Assembly (NCBI GenBank): GCA_002501135.1
Contig: DLRQ01000027.1
Coordinates: 1-12,016 of the forward strand
Source of the DNA: Candidatus Neomicrothrix sp. UBA7884
GTDB lineage: Bacteria; Actinomycetota; Acidimicrobiia; Acidimicrobiales; MedAcidi-G1
DNA: 12,016 bases
Reading direction: 5' to 3'
This document shows positions 5,950-12,016 of this stretch, piece by piece (position 1 is the first letter of the stretch; every line of letters begins with the position of its first letter). The notes below the pieces were generated by a model. It was given only the letters and a program-made list of their open reading frames with translations, searched no databases and was not told the DNA's origin. The translations under genes were made by a program, and so were the position numbers.

Positions 5950-6734
5950 CCGTCCACCTCGTCGGCGCCGGCCCCGGCAGCCCGGACCTCCTGACGCTGC
6001 GTGCAGCCAGGTTGCTCGACTCAGCCGACATAGTCGTACACGACCGCCTGATCGACCCCGGCGTCCTGGCACTGATCGCCCCCTGGGCAGAGGTGATCGA
6101 CGTGGGCAAACGACCCGGCGGACCAGCCGACGCACAGGAACAGATCCACCAGGTCCTCATGGAAGCGGCCACCAGAGCCCACACCGTCGTACGCCTCAAG
6201 GGAGGTGACCCGTTCGTGTTCGGACGCGGCGGCGAGGAGGCCGAGGCCCTACGGGCAGCCGGAATCGACGTCGAGGTCATACCGGGAATCACCTCCGCTG
6301 TCTCCGGACCGGCGGCCGCCGGGATCCCGGTGACGATGCGCGGACACTCCAGCGGCTTCACCGTCATCACCGCACACCAGGACCCCGCTTCTGAACAGTC
6401 CATCGACTGGGACGCAGCGGCCCGACTCGGAACCACCCTCGTAGTACTGATGGGAGCAACCCGCACGGCAGTGATAGCCGAACGACTGCTGGCCGGAGGC
6501 CTCACACCCGACACCCCCGTCGCAGCCGTGGAGTCAGCCACCACCACCCACCAGCGTGTCCACAGGACCCACCTCGCCAAAATGGCCGACCTGACCGTAC
6601 GACCACCGGCCGTGCTCGTGATCGGAGCCGTCGCCGGCCTCGATGTCACCGACTCCGGAACGGTGGACCGGGGATTTGATGACCTGATCTCCCAACTGGC
6701 CACCGAGCACGGAGGCGCCCAATGGCCCAACTGA
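5946..6734 (+). CDS. cobA: Uroporphyrinogen-III C-methyltransferase (SUMT)
   Basis: Adds two methyl groups from S-adenosylmethionine to uroporphyrinogen III, giving precorrin-2, the branch point to siroheme and cobalamin. 262 residues, the normal stand-alone length. Motifs in order: VGAGPGSPDLLTLRA near the start (glycine-rich SAM loop), VVHDRLI, VVRLKGGDPFVFGRGGEEAEAL (signature region), VIPGITSAVSGPAAAGIPVTMRG and FTVITAH, then LMGATRT and the C-terminal PAVLVIGAV strand. It starts at the ATG overlapping the sirC stop and ends 13 nt inside the reductase gene. Its place between the precorrin-2 dehydrogenase and a siroheme enzyme indicates siroheme supply; cobalamin synthesis would be a second possible use. 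No C-terminal HemD domain is fused. Confidence 0.96.
   Translation: MTVHLVGAGPGSPDLLTLRAARLLDSADIVVHDRLIDPGVLALIAPWAEVIDVGKRPGGPADAQEQIHQVLMEAATRAHTVVRLKGGDPFVFGRGGEEAEALRAAGIDVEVIPGITSAVSGPAAAGIPVTMRGHSSGFTVITAHQDPASEQSIDWDAAARLGTTLVVLMGATRTAVIAERLLAGGLTPDTPVAAVESATTTHQRVHRTHLAKMADLTVRPPAVLVIGAVAGLDVTDSGTVDRGFDDLISQLATEHGGAQWPN
6711..6715 (+). promoter_or_regulatory. Strong ribosome binding site of the sulfite reductase gene
   Basis: GGAGG lies 6 nt before the ATG at 6722, inside the last codons of the methyltransferase gene. It is the best Shine-Dalgarno sequence in the operon and fixes the reductase start despite the 13-nt overlap. Confidence 0.75.
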
Positions 6735-8524
6735 CGAGCCCAACCGCACCAACACGCCCGGTCACGCCAACCGACCCCGACATCGAAGCCGACATAGCCA
6801 AGTTCGAGGAGATACTCGCCGACTACCAGTCCGGCCGAGTCGACGAGGACGTGTTCCGCGTCTTCCGCCTCAACAACGGCATCTACGGACAACGCCAGGG
6901 CGGCACCAACCAGATGGTGCGCGTCAAGGTTCCCTACGGCTCCATGACCGCCGACCAGCTCGACATGCTGGGCTCGCTGGTCGAGGACCACAGCCGCGGC
7001 TGGGGCCACATCACCACACGCCAGAACCTCCAGTTCCACTACGTAGAGCTGACCGAGGTCCCCGAGGTGATGAAGAAGCTGGCCTCGGTGGGCCTGACCA
7101 CACGCGAGGCCTGCGGCGACACGGTCCGCAACGTACAGGGCTGCCACCTCGCCGGGGCATGCCCCTTCGAGGTGCTTGACATAACCGCATGGGCCGAAGC
7201 CGCCTACAGGCACTTCGTACGCAACCCCATCGCCCAGCGCCTGCCCCGCAAGTTCAAGATCAACTTCTCGGGATGCGCCACCGACTGCGGTCAGGCAATG
7301 TTCAACGACGCCGGCATCGTCGCAACTAGCCGGACCTTCGAGGACGGCAGCGTCGAACAGGGCTTTCGCGTCTACATAGCCGGCGGGCTCGGCACCACCC
7401 CCTTCCCCGCACTGGCGCTCGAGGAGTTCACCACCAGAGAGGACCTGCTCCCCACAATCGAATCCATCCTGCGGGTCTTCGACCAGACCGGCAACCGCGA
7501 CAACAAGCTGCGGGCCCGCATGAAATGGGTGGTGGACCAGCTGGGAATCGATGAGGTCCGAAGGCGCATCTTCGCCACCCGCAAGCTCCTGCCCGCATCG
7601 GCAACATGGCCCGGCGGGATACCTGACGTGGTAGCCGAATGGGGTGACACACCAGCCGGCACTGCACCGGGAGCGACACCCACCCCGGTAGGAACCGGCG
7701 TTCCCGTCAGCATCGGCACAAAGACCCCATATGACCGCTGGGCCGAGGCCAACGTGGTCCGGGGAATCGGCAACGGCACCGTCTCCGCCTATGCGTGGTG
7801 CGCCCTCGGAGACATCACCGGCGACCAGTTCCGGGCCATGGCGGCCGTCGTACGGAACCTCGACGTCGACATCCGCGTCACCAACAGGCAGAACTTCATT
7901 GTCCGAAACCTCGACGAACGCCAGCTTCCGGAACTGTTCGACATGCTAGAAGCCGCCGGCATGGCCAGACCCGGCGCAGAACTCTCGCGCGACGTCGTGG
8001 CCTGCCCAGGCGCAGACACCTGCAACCTCGCAGTCACCCAGAGCCGGGGCCTGGCCCAGGCAATCGGCGACGCCCTCGACGAGGCCGGCCTCGCCGAGGT
8101 GGGTGGCGTACGCACCAACATCTCCGGTTGCACCAACAGCTGCGGCCAGCACCACACCGCCGACATCGGGTTCTTCGGGGCCGAGCGACGTGCCCACGGA
8201 AAAGCGGCGCCCGGCTACCAGATGCTGCTCGGCGGGCACGTAGGTGACGAGCAGATCCAGTTCGGACAAAAGGCGCTGAGGCTGCCTGCCAGGAACGCCC
8301 CAGAGGCGGCCGTAAGGGTCATAGGCCGCTTCGTGGACGAACGCGAAGCAGGTGAACCGTTCCACGGGTGGCTCAAACGATCCGGTGGAGCGTCAGGGGT
8401 GGCAACCAACCTCAAGGACCTCGACGAGTTCCCCACACCCGACGAAGGGCCCGGCTACTACGTGGACTTCGACGAGACAGGCCCATACGTGGCCGAGATC
8501 GGCGACTCCGAATGCGCCACCTGA
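6722..8524 (+). CDS. Ferredoxin-type nitrite/sulfite reductase, siroheme and [4Fe-4S] (assimilatory sulfite reductase by context)
   Basis: Six-electron reduction of sulfite to sulfide (or nitrite to ammonia) in the cytoplasm, with ferredoxin as likely donor because no flavoprotein subunit is present. 600 residues in the two-fold repeated layout of the family. The N-terminal half has HITTRQNLQFHYV near residue 100; the C-terminal half has the matching DIRVTNRQNFIVRN. The cluster/siroheme ligands are C-x5-C at Cys428/Cys434 (ACPGADTCN) and C-x3-C at Cys470/Cys474 (SGCTNSCGQHH), as in spinach nitrite reductase. The N-terminal half carries an equally spaced set: Cys141/Cys147 (GCHLAGACP) and Cys185/Cys189 (SGCATDCGQ). 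A proline/threonine-rich linker (PAGTAPGATPTPVG) joins the halves. APS reductase and siroheme synthesis in the same operon favour sulfite over nitrite, but sequence alone does not exclude nitrite. Confidence 0.93.
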   Translation: MAQLTSPTAPTRPVTPTDPDIEADIAKFEEILADYQSGRVDEDVFRVFRLNNGIYGQRQGGTNQMVRVKVPYGSMTADQLDMLGSLVEDHSRGWGHITTRQNLQFHYVELTEVPEVMKKLASVGLTTREACGDTVRNVQGCHLAGACPFEVLDITAWAEAAYRHFVRNPIAQRLPRKFKINFSGCATDCGQAMFNDAGIVATSRTFEDGSVEQGFRVYIAGGLGTTPFPALALEEFTTREDLLPTIESILRVFDQTGNRDNKLRARMKWVVDQLGIDEVRRRIFATRKLLPASATWPGGIPDVVAEWGDTPAGTAPGATPTPVGTGVPVSIGTKTPYDRWAEANVVRGIGNGTVSAYAWCALGDITGDQFRAMAAVVRNLDVDIRVTNRQNFIVRNLDERQLPELFDMLEAAGMARPGAELSRDVVACPGADTCNLAVTQSRGLAQAIGDALDEAGLAEVGGVRTNISGCTNSCGQHHTADIGFFGAERRAHGKAAPGYQMLLGGHVGDEQIQFGQKALRLPARNAPEAAVRVIGRFVDEREAGEPFHGWLKRSGGASGVATNLKDLDEFPTPDEGPGYYVDFDETGPYVAEIGDSECAT

Positions 8525-8554
8525 ACCGGTTCCGAACCAGGCCAACCTGACCGG

Positions 8555-8598
8555 GATCCTGCCCGTCGCTGCATCGACCCCCTCGGCCGGGCAGGATC
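8555..8598 (+). repeat. 11-bp perfect inverted repeat covering the hydrolase ribosome binding site
   Basis: GATCCTGCCCG at 8555-8565 is the exact reverse complement of CGGGCAGGATC at 8588-8598, separated by 22 nt. The right arm contains the AGGA (8593-8596) that serves the ATG at 8605. It lies in the 80-nt gap after the sulfite reductase stop. There is no T-run after it, so it is a poor intrinsic terminator. It could end the sulfur operon with a factor, or mask the next gene's ribosome binding site. The repeat is seen; its role is inferred. Confidence 0.6.
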
Positions 8599-8604
8599 TC
8601 AGTC

Positions 8605-9567
8605 ATGAACGTACCGATAGCGCAACTGCTTCTTCAAGAGGACCCACCGGAGTACGGGCGGGCCGACCAGGTCTCGCCCCTCGTGCGGCGCATCGTCGCC
8701 GACAACCCGTCCCGCTTCACCTACCACGGAACCGGCACCTTCATCGTGGGGCCGACCGGCGGCGATGTCGCAATCATCGACCCCGGACCCGACGACGAGG
8801 CACACGTCGCCGCACTGCTGGCCGCCGTCGACGGCCAGACAGTCACCCACATCCTCATCACCCACACCCACCCCGACCACTCACCGGCCACCACAGCAGT
8901 GAAGGCTGCAACCGGCGCCACCACCTACGGCTTCGGACCCCACCCCGAGGCGGCCATCAAGGCACACGAGGAGCGGATCAGGCGGGCGACCGAAGCCGGA
9001 GAGGACCCGGAATCAGACGACGGCGAAGGCGGCGGTGACATCGACTTCGTACCCGACATCGCTGTGGCCGACACCGACATCGTCGCCGGAGAGGGCTTCA
9101 CCTTCGAGTGCCTCCACACCCCGGGCCACATCTCCAACCACCTCTGCTTTGCCCTGGCTGAAGAGCAGACCCTCTTCACCGGAGACCACGTCATGGGATG
9201 GTCCACCACGGTGATTCCAGCCCCCGACGGAGATTTGGCCGACTACATGGACGGCCTGGAACGCCTGGTCGGCCGTTCAGAGACGACCTATCGCCCCACC
9301 CACGGACCGGCCATCACCGACCCCATCCCGTTCGTAACGGCCCTACTTGCCCACCGCCGCCACCGCGAAAACCAGATCGTGGCCGCCCTCACCGACGGAC
9401 CCAGAACAGTCGCCGCGCTCGTCGCCGACATCTACGCCGACGTTGACGAGAAACTCCACAAGGCGGCGGGAGCATCTGTGTTCGCCCACCTGCTTGCCCT
9501 CCACCGAAGGGGGAGGGCCACAGCCGACCCGGGACCAGACCCCGAGGCCGAGTGGGCCATCGCCTGA
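8605..9567 (+). CDS. Metallo-beta-lactamase-fold hydrolase, LACTB2-like, with C-terminal winged-helix domain
   Basis: A two-metal hydrolase of the MBL superfamily; relatives act on RNA (LACTB2 is an endoribonuclease) or on small esters and thioesters, and the substrate here is unknown. 320 residues. All metal ligands are visible: HTHPDH with His87, His89, Asp91 and His92, His175 in TPGH, Asp194 in TGDH, and His233 in RPTHGP. The helical C-terminal part (about 250-305, RENQIVAALTDGPRTVAALVADIYADV then KAAGASVFAHLLALHRRG) is the winged-helix module typical of this subgroup. An acidic, glycine-rich insertion (about 128-160) separates the two halves of the metal core and is larger than usual. AGGA lies 8 nt before the ATG, within an inverted repeat. 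It follows the sulfur operon by 80 nt and may be transcribed with it or separately; no functional link is evident. Confidence 0.9.
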   Translation: MNVPIAQLLLQEDPPEYGRADQVSPLVRRIVADNPSRFTYHGTGTFIVGPTGGDVAIIDPGPDDEAHVAALLAAVDGQTVTHILITHTHPDHSPATTAVKAATGATTYGFGPHPEAAIKAHEERIRRATEAGEDPESDDGEGGGDIDFVPDIAVADTDIVAGEGFTFECLHTPGHISNHLCFALAEEQTLFTGDHVMGWSTTVIPAPDGDLADYMDGLERLVGRSETTYRPTHGPAITDPIPFVTALLAHRRHRENQIVAALTDGPRTVAALVADIYADVDEKLHKAAGASVFAHLLALHRRGRATADPGPDPEAEWAIA

Positions 9568-9588
9568 AACCCGCCGCCCAGCTCAGGC
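9562..9588. terminator. Possible short hairpin between convergent genes
   Basis: GCCTGA at 9562-9567 and TCAGGC at 9583-9588 pair across a 15-nt loop. Each arm is the final Ala codon plus stop of one of the two convergent genes, so the symmetry may be coincidence. No T-run follows on either strand. Only 15 nt separate the two stop codons, so any terminator must lie here or inside the coding sequences. Confidence 0.25.
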
Positions 9589-10842
9589 AGGGGTGAATGC
9601 GCAGGGCAGGCGCTTTACACCGTTCACAAAGTTGGCCCGCAGTCGGTCAGGCGGCGCCGTGGCGTGGATGTCGGGAAGGCGCCTCAGCAGGTGCCTGTAG
9701 AGCACCGAAATCTCCCGCCGGGCAAGGTGGGACCCCATGCAGAAGTGGGGGCCCGGCCCACCGAAACCGACATGGTGGTTGGGGTCACGTGTCACGTCGA
9801 ACCTGTCGGGGTCATCGAACACCGCCTCATCCCGGTTGGCCGAGTTGTACCACAACACGACCTTGTCGCCGGCGGAAAACTCCCTGTCTCCCAGGCGCGC
9901 CCCATCGGTCGTAACGGTTCTACGGAAGTGGATCACCGGGCTCGACATGCGAACGATCTCGTCGACAGCAGTCGGCGTGATCCCGTCGATGTCCGCCAGC
10001 CACAGATCCAACTGGTCCGGATTGGCAGTGAGGAACTCGAGACCCCAGGTGATGGCGTTTCGGGTGGTCTCGTTGCCCGCAACACAGAGCAGAACGAAGA
10101 ACGAGGCCAACTCGTCGGGTGTGAGCCTCTCACCCTCCACCTCGGCGTTCACGAGAATCGTTGTGAGATCCTCACCGTCGCCACCCCTTCGCGACTCCGC
10201 TGTCTCGTTCATGATGGTGGCAAGGCCTGCTCCCGCCGCCAGAAAGGCCTCCAGAGGATTGTCGCCCTCTGAAAAGAACTCCGGATCGCCCTGACTGAGG
10301 ATGATGTTGGAGAGCCGGAACACCTCGTCGTAGCGGTCCGTGTCGATGCCCATCATCTCGCAGATGATCACCAACGGAAGGCGGGCGGCGATATCGCCCA
10401 CAAAGTCACACTCTCCCCGCCCAGCCACGCTGTCGACAATCGACTCGGCTGTCTCCTCGACGTGGACCTCCAGTCGCCTCATCATCTTGGGTGTAAAACC
10501 CGCCGACACGATCCGGCGCATCCGGGCGTGGCGGGGATCGTCCATGCTGATCATGGAGCCGAAGAACTCGTTGAACTCCGGAGGCAGGTCGGGAATGTTG
10601 GTTCCGTTCCCTGAACAGAACAGGTCAGAACGGCGGCTGGCCTCGATCACGTCGGCATGCCTGGTCACCGCCCAGTAACCCGGTCCAGCAGGAAGGATCT
10701 CAAAGTCGCGCTCCTCGAAGAACCTGATCGGGTCCTCGCTACGCAGCGTGGCGAAGGCAGCCTCGCGCTCGACCATCGGCCTGGTCCAGAAACCTTCCAT
10801 ATCGGAAAGGTCGATGTCTCCCAGTTGCATGGCATCGACCAT
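9583..10842 (-). CDS. Cytochrome P450, CYP125/CYP142/CYP124-like
   Basis: A soluble bacterial P450 that inserts one oxygen atom into a substrate with electrons from ferredoxin and its reductase, neither of which is in the window. 419 residues, full length. Landmarks: AGNETTRN at 255-262 (oxygen-binding I helix), ExxR as EIVR with Glu295 and Arg298, SSPVIHFRRTV after it, and the heme loop FGGPGPHFCMG at 360-370 with heme ligand Cys368. The AGNETTRN segment, the DEIVR..SPV..F.RT block and the ANF.NG.K end strongly resemble actinobacterial CYP125/CYP142-type enzymes, which oxidise the terminal carbon of sterol side chains or branched lipids. The exact substrate is inferred only. The ATG at 10842 is used; a second ATG at 10830 is also possible, and neither has a clear ribosome binding site. 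It lies 45 nt after the SDR gene, probably co-transcribed. Confidence 0.94.
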   Translation of the reverse strand: MVDAMQLGDIDLSDMEGFWTRPMVEREAAFATLRSEDPIRFFEERDFEILPAGPGYWAVTRHADVIEASRRSDLFCSGNGTNIPDLPPEFNEFFGSMISMDDPRHARMRRIVSAGFTPKMMRRLEVHVEETAESIVDSVAGRGECDFVGDIAARLPLVIICEMMGIDTDRYDEVFRLSNIILSQGDPEFFSEGDNPLEAFLAAGAGLATIMNETAESRRGGDGEDLTTILVNAEVEGERLTPDELASFFVLLCVAGNETTRNAITWGLEFLTANPDQLDLWLADIDGITPTAVDEIVRMSSPVIHFRRTVTTDGARLGDREFSAGDKVVLWYNSANRDEAVFDDPDRFDVTRDPNHHVGFGGPGPHFCMGSHLARREISVLYRHLLRRLPDIHATAPPDRLRANFVNGVKRLPCAFTPA

Positions 10843-10887
10843 AGAAGCACCGCGTGGTCGATGCAGAACCGACCGAGGACGGCCAGG

Positions 10888-11724
10888 TCAGCCCAGGGCC
10901 CCTTCTCCCGGGGTCGGGTTCCGTCCCGCCTGCAGGTCCTCAAAGCGCCTCATTGCCTCAGGCAACGTCACATCGTGGGTGAACACCCAGAACCTGTCAG
11001 CCTTCACGGCATCCACCACGGCGTCGGCCACGTTCGAGGCATCGATCCCGTGTGTCGCCAAGTACTCAAGGATCTCAGGATTGGGCACACCGGTCGGCTC
11101 ATCCCCCGCAACCTCCACCCAGTCGGGCCGGTTCCGCTGCGACGAGAAGATGTTGGTCAGCACCAACTCCGGGCAGAGACACGACACACCCACCGGCGTG
11201 TCCTCCAGTTCCCGGTAGAGAGACTCGGACAGGCCCACTACAGCGTGCTTGCTGGCGCAGTACATGCCGAGCCTCACCGTTGTCATGAGGCCGGCCTGCG
11301 AGGCCGTGTTGACGATGTGCCCCTCACCGGCCTCGACCATCAGAGGGGCGAAGGTGGTCACCCCGTAGGCCACGCCCAAAACGTTGACCCCGATCAGCCA
11401 CTGCCACTCCGATGGTGTCGTCTCAAGCATCGGACCCGACGGCCCGATCCCGGCGTTGTTGCACAAAACGTGCACACCACCGAAGTTGTCGATCGTCGCA
11501 TCAGCCAGAGCCTGGACCGCAGCTGGGTCGGTCACATCACACAGGACGCCCAGCACCGGCGCCCCAGCCGCCTCCAGCCGTGTCGCCTGGAAGGCGAGTG
11601 CATCCTCTTCGACATCAGCCATCACGACCTTCATGCCCTGGGCAACGAACGCCTCGGTCATGGCAAGGCCGATTCCGCTGGCCGCACCGGTCACCACCGC
11701 AACCCGACCATTCAGTTCCTGCAT
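10888..11724 (-). CDS. Short-chain dehydrogenase/reductase (SDR), classical type
   Basis: NAD(P)-dependent oxidoreductase of a hydroxyl or keto group. 278 residues. TGAASGIG at 12-19 is the cofactor loop; Asp37 at the end of the second strand (MADVEED) suggests preference for NAD(H). NNAG at 89-92, Asn114, Ser142 and Tyr155-x3-Lys159 (YCASK) complete the catalytic tetrad. The usual PG after the sixth strand is Pro185-Glu186. The C-terminal part (196-278) is longer than in minimal SDRs and probably closes over the substrate. The ATG at 11724 is preceded by GAGGGGGAC, a good ribosome binding site. With the P450 downstream, it may act on the same lipid or sterol pathway; the substrate itself is not readable. 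Confidence 0.94.
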   Translation of the reverse strand: MQELNGRVAVVTGAASGIGLAMTEAFVAQGMKVVMADVEEDALAFQATRLEAAGAPVLGVLCDVTDPAAVQALADATIDNFGGVHVLCNNAGIGPSGPMLETTPSEWQWLIGVNVLGVAYGVTTFAPLMVEAGEGHIVNTASQAGLMTTVRLGMYCASKHAVVGLSESLYRELEDTPVGVSCLCPELVLTNIFSSQRNRPDWVEVAGDEPTGVPNPEILEYLATHGIDASNVADAVVDAVKADRFWVFTHDVTLPEAMRRFEDLQAGRNPTPGEGALG

Positions 11725-11822
11725 GTCCCCCTCGCCTTCCTGCCCAGACTCCGGCCGGACGGCCGCGTCAACCTTCGCAACCGTCTAGCACACCCACTGG
11801 CAGCGCCATCGATCGGACGGAC

Positions 11823-11828
11823 TACCTT
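11823..11828 (+). promoter_or_regulatory. Candidate -10 element of a leaderless promoter
   Basis: TACCTT (TAnnnT type) ends 6 nt before the ATG at 11835, the spacing typical of leaderless actinobacterial messages that begin with the start codon. No clear -35 hexamer is seen. The rest of the 11725-11863 gap shows only a 10-bp palindrome, TCCGGCCGGA at 11750-11759, of unknown meaning. Confidence 0.35.
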
Positions 11829-11834
11829 CACCCC

Positions 11835-11867
11835 ATGCCGAAAGCCATCGACAGCAGGCCCAGGTGA
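11835..11867 (+). other. 10-codon upstream frame overlapping the NUDIX start
   Basis: ATG at 11835 opens MPKAIDSRPR and stops at TGA 11865-11867, which overlaps the proposed NUDIX GTG (GTGA, 4 nt). It may be a leader coupled to NUDIX translation, or the true N-terminus of the NUDIX gene separated from it by a frameshift or sequencing error. Coding status is unproven. Confidence 0.25.
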
Positions 11868-12016
11868 CCGAGCACATTGACAACCGGCGCTACGAGGCAT
11901 GGGCGCGCCACCACGCCGAGCACGGTGCAACCGAGCTGATCCCGGCGGCAACAGTCATCGTCATGCGCGACGGTGACGGCGGCCTCGAAGTTCTGATGCT
12001 GCGACGCAACTCCAAG
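11864..12016 (+). CDS. NUDIX hydrolase, N-terminal part (cut by window edge)
   Basis: Only 51 codons are present. The segment LIPAATVIVMRDGDGGLEVLMLRRNSK is the opening strand pair of a NUDIX domain; NUDT19/NUDT7-like acyl-CoA diphosphatases and their bacterial relatives read very similarly here. The NUDIX box itself lies beyond the window, so activity cannot be confirmed. The GTG at 11864 (MTEHIDNRRYEAW...) is the only start codon near the domain in this frame, and the frame has no ATG upstream for at least 55 nt. AGG near 11857 is a weak ribosome binding site. The gene diverges from the SDR gene. Confidence 0.7.
   Translation, partial: MTEHIDNRRYEAWARHHAEHGATELIPAATVIVMRDGDGGLEVLMLRRNSK

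Noticed and set aside
5897..7213. Long open minus-strand frame (438 codons) opposite the methyltransferase and reductase genes
   Set aside because: It is antisense to two well-recognised genes, has a low-complexity composition with no domain, and is expected in GC-rich DNA.
11750..11759. TCCGGCCGGA palindrome as an operator
   Set aside because: A single 10-bp GC-only palindrome is expected often by chance here, and no second copy was found.
10657..11880. Long open plus-strand frame (407 codons) opposite the P450 and SDR genes
   Set aside because: Its product is rich in Arg, His and Pro with no recognisable motif, while the opposite strand encodes two complete enzymes with full catalytic residues.

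Overview
The window is GC-rich and gene-dense. It has many GTG and TTG starts, 4-nt stop/start overlaps, a lipoprotein, a CYP125-type cytochrome P450 beside a short-chain dehydrogenase, and a ferredoxin-type sulfite reductase. Together these point to a high-GC actinobacterium, perhaps of the Acidimicrobiia. That placement is inferred from gene style and content, not from a marker gene. No rRNA, tRNA, CRISPR array, insertion sequence, phage gene or replication origin was seen.

Left block (1-4461, all minus strand). Read in transcription order from 4461 down, it holds an 87-residue protein of unknown function, a hotdog-fold thioesterase, a low-molecular-weight tyrosine-phosphatase-like protein, the AzlC and AzlD subunits of a branched-chain amino-acid exporter, a hemolysin III/PAQR-type membrane protein, a small cysteine-containing lipoprotein, and the N-terminal 246 residues of a class I aspartate-type aminotransferase cut by the window edge. 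The run thioesterase-phosphatase-AzlC-AzlD is joined by three successive 4-nt overlaps, each with a non-ATG start, so these four genes are probably translated from one message.

Central block (4607-9567, plus strand). After an AT-richer divergent intergenic region with a plausible promoter come four tightly packed genes. They are an iron-sulfur APS reductase (CysH), a precorrin-2 dehydrogenase (SirC/CysG N-terminal type), a uroporphyrinogen-III C-methyltransferase (CobA type) and a siroheme/[4Fe-4S] nitrite/sulfite reductase. CysH makes sulfite from APS, the reductase takes sulfite to sulfide, and the two tetrapyrrole enzymes make the precursor of the siroheme that the reductase needs. ATP sulfurylase and a separate sirohydrochlorin ferrochelatase are not in the window. 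A LACTB2-like metallo-beta-lactamase-fold hydrolase follows after an 80-nt gap that holds an 11-bp inverted repeat overlapping its ribosome binding site.

Right block (9583-11724, minus strand) is an SDR dehydrogenase followed by a cytochrome P450, convergent with the hydrolase (15 nt between stop codons) and plausibly acting on steroids or other lipids. At the far right, on the plus strand, a NUDIX hydrolase begins and runs off the window. Its start is unusual: a leaderless-type promoter precedes a 10-codon frame whose stop overlaps the NUDIX GTG start.

Nothing here amounts to a clearly new system. The more interesting points are the doubled cluster-type cysteine set in the sulfite reductase, the hairpins placed over gene starts, the NUDIX start, and the unrelated genes locked together by 4-nt overlaps.
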